11,498 bases of DNA, taken from Firmicutes bacterium UBA1393. GTDB taxonomy: Bacteria > Bacillota > DTU025. Made by a program: the position numbers and the translations under genes. Positions 7,229 through 11,498 of the stretch are shown in pieces. Numbering within the stretch: position 1 is the stretch's first letter; each line of letters starts with the position of its first letter. The stretch covers positions 7,814-19,311 of the forward strand of contig DBQN01000028.1 in NCBI GenBank assembly GCA_002305255.1. Reading direction: 5' to 3'. Under the pieces are notes generated by a model. The model saw only the letters and a list, made by a program, of their open reading frames with translations, searched no databases and was not told where the DNA came from.

Positions 7229-7954
7229 TTGGAACCCCGCTCGATCAGCCGGATCAAGACCAAGAAGGCTTACCAACAAATCGTCGAAACCATCCTCGAG
7301 CTGATCGTTCAGGGAGAGCTGGAATACGGCAACAAGCTCTACAATGAGCAGGATCTACTTTCGCTGCTCGGAGTGAGCCGTCCAACGTTGCGAGAGGCGC
7401 TGCGAGTACTGGAGTTCCTTGGGATAGTCACCGTGGGCCCACGTCGCGGCATAGTCATCAACGAGCCTGAGGATTCAGACGGCTACTTGCCGCTCATTTA
7501 CATCATGATGTTTGAGAAGACCGGCGAGAGGGCACTGTTCGAGCTGCGCCAGGCACTTCAAATCGAGATGGTGGGATACGCAGCGCTTCGCCGTTCACCT
7601 GAGAACCTTGACATGCTCAATGAGATCGTAGTGCGCACAGAGAACAACCTCGGGGCGGATAACGATGTGTTTGCCCAGCTCGACTTCGATTTCCACATGC
7701 AGATCATGCGCTGTGCCGAGAACACGCTGGCACTCCGGCTCATGAGAACCTTTGGCACCCTGATGCGAGACCAACTCCGGGAGATAATCTACGCCCTGCC
7801 TCTTGAGAGACGCTTTGATACACTGCGCTTCCATCGGGAAATCGCGGAGTCCGTTGCTCAGCGGAACGCAGAAGCGGCACGCGCCACTATGAGGAGGCAT
7901 CTCGAACGGCCCCACAACGCCCTTACTGATCGGCCTCTTACGATAAGGCTATGA
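7229..7954 (+). CDS. GntR/FCD (FadR-type) transcriptional regulator
   Basis: This 241-residue regulator has an N-terminal winged helix-turn-helix (about residues 12-78; GVSRPTLREALRVLEFLGIV is the recognition region) and an all-helical FCD ligand domain. The FCD metal-site residues are all present: Asp152 and His156 in DFDFH, His202 in RFHREI and His224 in RRHLE. FCD regulators usually sense carboxylic acids or acyl-CoA and act as repressors relieved by the ligand. An in-frame ATG lies at 7220, but AAAGGA (7215-7220) overlaps that codon. The TTG at 7229 sits 8 bases after AAAGGA and is the better start, giving 241 rather than 244 residues. It is the last gene of the rightward operon, 12-21 bases after the DUF1667 stop. 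It probably controls both divergent promoters through the GTTAAC sites and so also controls itself. The effector is not known. Confidence 0.93.
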   Translation: MEPRSISRIKTKKAYQQIVETILELIVQGELEYGNKLYNEQDLLSLLGVSRPTLREALRVLEFLGIVTVGPRRGIVINEPEDSDGYLPLIYIMMFEKTGERALFELRQALQIEMVGYAALRRSPENLDMLNEIVVRTENNLGADNDVFAQLDFDFHMQIMRCAENTLALRLMRTFGTLMRDQLREIIYALPLERRFDTLRFHREIAESVAQRNAEAARATMRRHLERPHNALTDRPLTIRL

Positions 7955-7987
7955 TCGCGTTCGTGCCGATTGCACGCAAATACGAAG

Positions 7988-8012
7988 GCCGCCGGGCACA
8001 TCCCCCGGCGGC
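7988..8012. terminator. Hairpin at the end of the rightward operon, possibly bidirectional
   Basis: A nine-base GC stem, GCCGCCGGG (7988-7996) with CCCGGCGGC (8004-8012), encloses a 7-base loop about 33 bases after the regulator stop. The tail after it on the plus strand (TCTTGCTAT) has few T residues; on the minus strand it is TTCGTATTTG. It also lies downstream of the minus-strand tRNA gene, so it may end both transcripts. The weak T tracts limit confidence. Confidence 0.65.
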
Positions 8013-8046
8013 TCTTGCTATCTCACCTGCAAAACGAGCATGAAAG

Positions 8047-8122
8047 TGGTGAGCCGCGCGGGACTCGAACCCGCGACACCCGGATTAAAAGTCCGGTGCT
8101 CTACCAGCTGAGCTAGCGGCCC
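8047..8122 (-). tRNA. tRNA-Lys (UUU anticodon), CCA encoded
   Basis: On the minus strand the sequence folds as a 73-base tRNA plus an encoded CCA (TGG at 8047-8049 on the plus strand). The acceptor arms are GGGCCGC and GCGGCTC with one G-U pair, and the discriminator is A. The D arm is GCTCAGCTGGTAGAGC. The anticodon stem is CCGGA/TCCGG with loop CTTTTAA (anticodon TTT), and the T arm is GCGGG TTCGAGT CCCGC. Lysine identity follows from the anticodon. It is transcribed towards the end of the catabolic operon. No integrase, or duplicate of the tRNA 3' end, is visible near it. Confidence 0.97.
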
Positions 8123-8282
8123 ACTTCTAGACGTGTCGCATTTCATTATAGCACGGCCATGCAAGGCCGGGCAATGGAATCGCCGTGCATGCGGAAGGAG
8201 TACCTGGCATGACGTAGAACTACGTTGAATGGGTCAAGTATCCATCATGTATCGCAGCATACATAAGAGGAGGTCACTCAAC
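8123..8282. other. Intergenic region between tRNA-Lys and the barrel gene
   Basis: Besides the tRNA promoter and the ribosome site of the barrel gene, it holds a near-palindrome ACGTAG-AA-CTACGT (8212-8225) about 60 bases before the barrel start. A TTGAAT at 8225-8230 abuts it, but I see no convincing -10 box at the right distance, so the promoter of the barrel gene remains unplaced. Confidence 0.4.
8145..8174 (-). promoter_or_regulatory. Probable promoter of the tRNA-Lys gene
   Basis: A perfect TATAAT (8150-8145 on the minus strand) lies about 23 bases before the tRNA 5' end. A weak -35, TTGCCC (8174-8169), is 18 bases upstream of it. Predicted initiation near 8138 gives a short leader. A 7-base inverted repeat (GCACGGC 8151-8157, GCCGTGC 8182-8188) spans the promoter and has no clear role. 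Confidence 0.6.
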
Positions 8283-9008
8283 ATGCGAAAACCGGCTGTC
8301 ATGGTACTTACTACGCTGCTCATCCTCACCCTCGGTTCGCTGGCGGTGTCAGCGAAGGGGTTCCAGCTCGGCGAAGTCGAAGTAGGCGCCGGCCTGGCTT
8401 ACGGTCGTTTCTCAACACACGATCACTATTGGGACGAGAGACTCTCAGTCAACCTGCCTGTCATATCAGTGCACGGCGGCTACGAAGCACTCCCTGGTCT
8501 GAGACTGCTCGCCAACTACTCACTTGGCATCAGATCCCTGGACGAGCCGGATTACGATGGAGTCGACTCCTATAGCTACAAGAACCTCGACCTCGCCGTG
8601 GCCCTGGCACTGACCGACAGGATCGACTTGGTGGCCGGCTGGACCAGGTTTGCATCGGTCTACATTTCGGACTCCTGGATGGAGACCGTCGAGAACGTGG
8701 GCGGAGGCTTCAAGGTGGGTGCCGTCGCCAGACTTCCCCTGGCCTACGGCCTGTCGGCGGAGGTCGGCTACTCATTCATCCCGCTGGTGAATGCAACCAC
8801 GTCCATGAACGCCGAGGAGGAGGTCACGTATGCCGGTCAGGGCCATGAGCTCAAGGCCGGGCTGAACTACACCACCAGCTTTGGCCTCGGTGTGGCGCTT
8901 GGGTTCCGCTCTGAGGTATACTCAGGCATCGATGACTGCTGCGTGGATGGTCCCTACGACCTTGCGGGCTTCAGAGGCGGATCCCTCGAACTATCCTACA
9001 GCTTCTAG
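8283..9008 (+). CDS. Exported beta-barrel-like protein, probably outer membrane
   Basis: This is a 241-residue protein I cannot assign to a named family. It has a signal peptide of about 24 residues (MRKP, a long hydrophobic core, then AVSA before KGF). The mature part alternates glycine and aromatic residues in amphipathic strands (VEVGAGLAYGRFS, LRLLANYSLG, LRS-type turns, LSAEVGYSF, GLGVALGFRSEVYSG) and ends in LELSYSF. A terminal Phe after alternating residues is the usual signal for outer-membrane beta-barrel insertion, so an 8- to 10-strand barrel is likely. Near the C-terminus are adjacent cysteines, Cys219-Cys220, in IDDCCVDGP. The frame opens at 8229, but an AGGAGGT at 8268-8274, 8 bases before the ATG at 8283, and the signal peptide position both fix the start at 8283. 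It is transcribed alone. If the assignment holds, the host has an outer membrane. Confidence 0.75.
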   Translation: MRKPAVMVLTTLLILTLGSLAVSAKGFQLGEVEVGAGLAYGRFSTHDHYWDERLSVNLPVISVHGGYEALPGLRLLANYSLGIRSLDEPDYDGVDSYSYKNLDLAVALALTDRIDLVAGWTRFASVYISDSWMETVENVGGGFKVGAVARLPLAYGLSAEVGYSFIPLVNATTSMNAEEEVTYAGQGHELKAGLNYTTSFGLGVALGFRSEVYSGIDDCCVDGPYDLAGFRGGSLELSYSF

Positions 9009-9038
9009 CGCCAGCTAGCCACAGAACACAGAACAGAT

Positions 9039-9073
9039 CGGGAGAGCAAGCGGGTCGCCCCGCCGCTCTCCCG
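9039..9073. terminator. Bidirectional hairpin terminator between convergent genes
   Basis: A nine-base outer stem, CGGGAGAGC (9039-9047) with GCTCTCCCG (9065-9073), encloses an inner GCGGG/CCCGC stem (9050-9054, 9059-9063) with a TCGC loop. It lies between the convergent stops at 9008 and 9084. The plus-strand tail is TGTCTTT; the minus-strand tail is ATCTGTTCTGT. It probably ends both the barrel-gene and DegV transcripts. Confidence 0.75.
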
Positions 9074-9083
9074 TGTCTTTCGA

Positions 9084-9953
9084 CTACCTCTGGCTCCCCA
9101 TGAAGAACAGCGCTACCGTTCCGGGCCCTGAGTGGGCACCGATTACAGGATCGACGTAGTTTATCACCACGTCTCTCACATTCATCCGCTCGCGCACCAG
9201 TCTCTCAACGTACTGCGCGTCCTCGATGCAGTCTCCATGGGAGATGAACACCAACTGCTCTTCAGGGCGGACGGCTGTCTTCTGCATCTCCTCCACCAGG
9301 GTATCGAGGGCCTTCCTGCGGCCTCTCACTTTCCCGATGGCCACCAACTTGCCTTCATTGTCGACGTGCATGATGGGCTTGACGCTGAGCATGGTGCCCA
9401 TGAGGGCCGTGGCTCCGGATATCCTTCCCCCGCGCTTGAGGAACATCAGGTCATCCACTGTGAACCTGTGAACCACGCGAAGGCGATTCTCCATGAGCCA
9501 GTTGTACACCTCGTCCATGCTCTTGCCTGCCCGCCGCTGCTCCGCCGCGTAATGCACGAGCAGACCTTCTCCCATCGATGCAGCGAGGGTGTCTACTGTG
9601 AGTATCTTGCGGTCGGGGTATTCCTCGGCAAGATCCCTTGCGACCAGGGTGGTCACACCGTACGAGCCGCTCAGGCCCGACGAGAACCCTATGTAGAGCA
9701 GGTCTTTGCCCTGCTTGAGCACGCTCTCGAACACCTGGCGGCAACGTCCCATGTCGATGAGGGATGTCTCAGCCATCTCCCCCTGGCGAAGGCGCTCATA
9801 GAATGTCTTGTTGTCAGTCTTCTGGCCCTCGATGTAGCTCTGGTGCTCTTCGCCGCTGATTCGATAGACCAGCGAGATGATATGCACTCCGTACTTCTCG
9901 ATCTGTTCGTCAGTGAGGTTGGCAGACGAATCCGTGACTATTTCGTAGTTCAT
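9084..9953 (-). CDS. DegV family fatty-acid-binding protein
   Basis: This 289-residue protein belongs to the DegV/FakB family. Members bind one fatty acid and, in Gram-positives, present it to fatty acid kinase A for phosphorylation. Family signatures run in order: TDSSANL (7-13), TS (63-64) in the lipid-binding pocket, GFSSGLSGSY (89-98), DTLAASMGEG (121-130), LKRGGRIS (172-179), LSVKPIM (189-195) and GAHSGPGTVALFF (272-284). The frame extends upstream to 10052, but that would add 33 non-conserved residues and overlap dnaB by 71 bases. The ATG at 9953 begins the conserved MNYEIVTDSS and has GGGGTG upstream, so it is chosen, 28 bases after the dnaB stop. No fakA-like kinase gene lies in the window, so the partner is unknown. 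Confidence 0.93.
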   Translation of the reverse strand: MNYEIVTDSSANLTDEQIEKYGVHIISLVYRISGEEHQSYIEGQKTDNKTFYERLRQGEMAETSLIDMGRCRQVFESVLKQGKDLLYIGFSSGLSGSYGVTTLVARDLAEEYPDRKILTVDTLAASMGEGLLVHYAAEQRRAGKSMDEVYNWLMENRLRVVHRFTVDDLMFLKRGGRISGATALMGTMLSVKPIMHVDNEGKLVAIGKVRGRRKALDTLVEEMQKTAVRPEEQLVFISHGDCIEDAQYVERLVRERMNVRDVVINYVDPVIGAHSGPGTVALFFMGSQR

Positions 9954-9981
9954 GTTTGTCACCCCATCCGCGTCGGCGGCC

Positions 9982-11343
9982 TTAGCCCACCGCGCTCCTA
10001 CTCTTTTCGAGGTTGCGGAACCTTGTGTACTCCCGCTGCCACAGCAACTCAAAGAAGCCAGTCGGGCCGTTGCGCTGCTTGGCGATGATGATCTCAGCTA
10101 TGCCGCGACGCTCGGGTTCGATGTCGGGTTTGTAGTAGTCTTCCCTGTATATGAAAGCGACAACATCCGCCGACTGCTCGATCTCGCCGCTCTCTTTCAG
10201 GTGTGACAGAAGCGGGCGTTTGTCGGCAGTCGCCTCCACCGCCCTGCTGAGCTGGGCCAGGGCCACAACCGGCACTTCCAGTTCGCGGGCTAACGCCTTG
10301 AGAGACCGTGTTATCTCAGCTATCTCCTGCTGGCGGTTTTCGACGCGGCCGCGCCCCTGCACCAGCTGAAGATAGTCGACGACCACCAGTGCGAGACCGT
10401 GTTCCGCCTTCACCCGCCGCGCTCTGGTGCGTATCTCCAACGTGCCGATGCTGGGGGTATCGTCAATATAGATCGGAGCTGGGCTAAGTCGGCCGATGGC
10501 ATACGACAGCCTGCTCCAGTCTTCGTCATTGAGATTGCCCCTGCGCAGGCGCTGACCATCCACCGTAGCCTGCGAGCACAGCATTCTCTGCGCCAGCTGC
10601 TCGCAGCTCATTTCTAAGCTGAACACGAGCACAGGTTTGTTCTCCACGAGTGCCACGTGCTCGGCCATGTTCAGAGCGAAAGCCGTCTTGCCCATGCTCG
10701 GGCGCGCCGCAATCACGATCAGCTCCGAAGGCTGAAGGCCTGAGAGCATGTTGTCCATTTCGGCAAATCCCGTGGCCAGGCCGGTGAGCGCACCCTTGCT
10801 CGCGTAGAGCTTCTCGATGCGGTCGAACGTCGACATCATCACCGACTTCATGTCGGAGATGGTCGCGGTCTCGCCGCGCTGCGCGATTCGGAAAATCAGC
10901 TGCTCGGCCTTGTCTAGCGTCTCGTCTACCTCAGAAGACGGGTCATAGCCAAGCTGTGCTATGGTGGCGCCGGCGCTGACCAGGGAACGCATGATGGACT
11001 TGTTCTTCACGATCTTCGCGTAGTACTCGCAGTTCGCCGAAGTCGGCACGGAATTGGCCAGAGTGCTGATGTATGAGGCTCCGCCCACCTGCTCCAGCGC
11101 GCCTCTGGTTTTCAGGGCCTCCGTGACCGTGATCATGTCGGCCGGCTCGCCCCTGTTGAACAGCCCCACGAGGGTGTCGAAGATCAGTCGGTGCGACTCG
11201 CGGTAGAAATCCTCGGCCACCAAGAGTTCAGCCGCGGTGGCGATGGCTTCTTTGTCGAGCAGCATCGAGCCTATAGTGGACTGCTCCGCCTCTATACTCT
11301 GCGGCGGAACTCTATCTGCAATAGCTGGCGCGTTGACCGCCAT
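9982..11343 (-). CDS. dnaB: Replicative DNA helicase DnaB
   Basis: This 453-residue protein is the hexameric 5'-3' helicase that unwinds DNA at the replication fork. The N-terminal domain begins PPQSIEAEQSTIGSMLLD. The RecA-like C-terminal domain carries Walker A ARPSMGKTA (213-221), SLEMS (242-246), Walker B VVVDYLQL (320-327), LAQLSRAVE (362-370), SGEIEQSADVV (385-395) and the arginine-finger segment KQRNGPTG (422-429). No intein interrupts these sites, and the length is normal. The frame can open at GTG 11352 or ATG 11349. ATG 11343 is preferred because the AAGGAG at 11357-11352 is 8 bases before it; the later Met codons fit the family start. It overlaps or abuts the Lon-family stop, so the two are co-transcribed. 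DegV follows 28 bases downstream. Confidence 0.97.
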   Translation of the reverse strand: MAVNAPAIADRVPPQSIEAEQSTIGSMLLDKEAIATAAELLVAEDFYRESHRLIFDTLVGLFNRGEPADMITVTEALKTRGALEQVGGASYISTLANSVPTSANCEYYAKIVKNKSIMRSLVSAGATIAQLGYDPSSEVDETLDKAEQLIFRIAQRGETATISDMKSVMMSTFDRIEKLYASKGALTGLATGFAEMDNMLSGLQPSELIVIAARPSMGKTAFALNMAEHVALVENKPVLVFSLEMSCEQLAQRMLCSQATVDGQRLRRGNLNDEDWSRLSYAIGRLSPAPIYIDDTPSIGTLEIRTRARRVKAEHGLALVVVDYLQLVQGRGRVENRQQEIAEITRSLKALARELEVPVVALAQLSRAVEATADKRPLLSHLKESGEIEQSADVVAFIYREDYYKPDIEPERRGIAEIIIAKQRNGPTGFFELLWQREYTRFRNLEKSRSAVG

Positions 11344-11348
11344 GCCCA

Positions 11349-11498
11349 TCACTCCTTAGGCCGGCCGAAGTTGAGTTCGCCCTCGAAAACGTGGGGGAAG
11401 GCCTCCTCTACGCGGCTGACCGGAATGACCTCTATCCCCGTGATGTCAGACGGCACGTCCTTGCTGTTCTCGGCAGGCACGATCACCTTTGCGATTCC
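11349..11498 (-). CDS. C-terminal end of a Lon-family ATP-dependent protease
   Basis: Only the last 49 codons are in the window; the frame runs off the right edge. The sequence GIAKVIVPAENSKDVP followed by IEVIPVSRVEEAF matches the end of Lon proteolytic domains, where GI-K-V-L-P-xEN-xxD is followed by a V-x-EV helix. The Ser-Lys catalytic dyad lies upstream, outside the window. The stop TGA (11351-11349) overlaps the in-frame ATG 11349 of dnaB (TGATG), and the dnaB ribosome site is inside its last codons. A Lon-type gene directly before dnaB recalls the LonC arrangement of clostridial relatives. Whether it is LonA, LonB or LonC cannot be decided from this tail. Confidence 0.8.
   Translation of the reverse strand, partial: GIAKVIVPAENSKDVPSDITGIEVIPVSRVEEAFPHVFEGELNFGRPKE

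Noticed and set aside
8047..8122. tRNA-Lys as an attachment site for a mobile element
   Set aside because: No integrase, no repeated tRNA 3' end and no phage or transposon gene was seen in the window.
8229..8282. Eighteen extra N-terminal residues on the barrel protein
   Set aside because: They would place a charged segment before the signal peptide, and the AGGAGGT site clearly serves the ATG at 8283.
9954..10052. N-terminal extension of DegV upstream of ATG 9953
   Set aside because: The 33 residues are not conserved in the family, overlap dnaB, and the downstream ATG has a ribosome site and the usual family start.
9132..10088. Plus-strand frame of 318 codons opposite DegV
   Set aside because: It is the mirror of a strongly conserved DegV gene. 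Its His- and Leu-rich composition is typical of antisense shadows.

Overview
The window looks like chromosomal DNA from an anaerobic, diderm, Bacillota-like bacterium. Three things suggest this: a Lon-family protease gene directly upstream of and coupled to dnaB (an order I recall from clostridial relatives), a DegV-family gene next to it, and an exported protein that ends in a beta-barrel-like aromatic C-terminus. Base composition is moderately GC-rich. Start codons include GTG, and genes are often coupled through TGATG stop/start overlaps. The lineage is an inference; no rRNA or other phylogenetic marker is present.

The left two thirds (1-7954) is an apparent catabolic locus built around a divergent control region at 3984-4147. 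Leftward (minus strand) run an exported zinc deacylase of the aspartoacylase/succinylglutamate desuccinylase type, a class III (CaiB/BaiF) CoA-transferase, a complete thiolase, and a second thiolase-like protein cut by the window edge. Rightward (plus strand) run a GlpA-like FAD dehydrogenase with a C-terminal Fe-S domain, a second flavoprotein with FAD and NAD sites, a small four-cysteine DUF1667 protein, and a GntR/FCD regulator. Both promoters have a TATAAT -10 box. Each -10 box sits in one copy of a 26-bp inverted repeat (22 of 26 identical) whose GTTAAC core falls near the predicted transcription start. This makes a shared operator for the local GntR protein likely.

Taken together, the genes suggest this pathway: an acylated compound is cleaved outside the cytoplasm, a hydroxy (or phospho-polyol-like) intermediate is oxidised by the three-part flavin/Fe-S dehydrogenase, the acid is activated by CoA transfer, and the product is cleaved by thiolase. 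The substrate cannot be read from the sequence.

The right third (7955-11498) is mostly housekeeping. It holds an intrinsic-terminator-like hairpin, a tRNA-Lys(UUU) gene on the minus strand with its own promoter, the beta-barrel-like exported protein on the plus strand, and a terminator between convergent genes. A minus-strand group then follows: the end of a Lon-family protease gene, dnaB, and a DegV-family gene. I saw no IS element, CRISPR array, integrase or phage gene.
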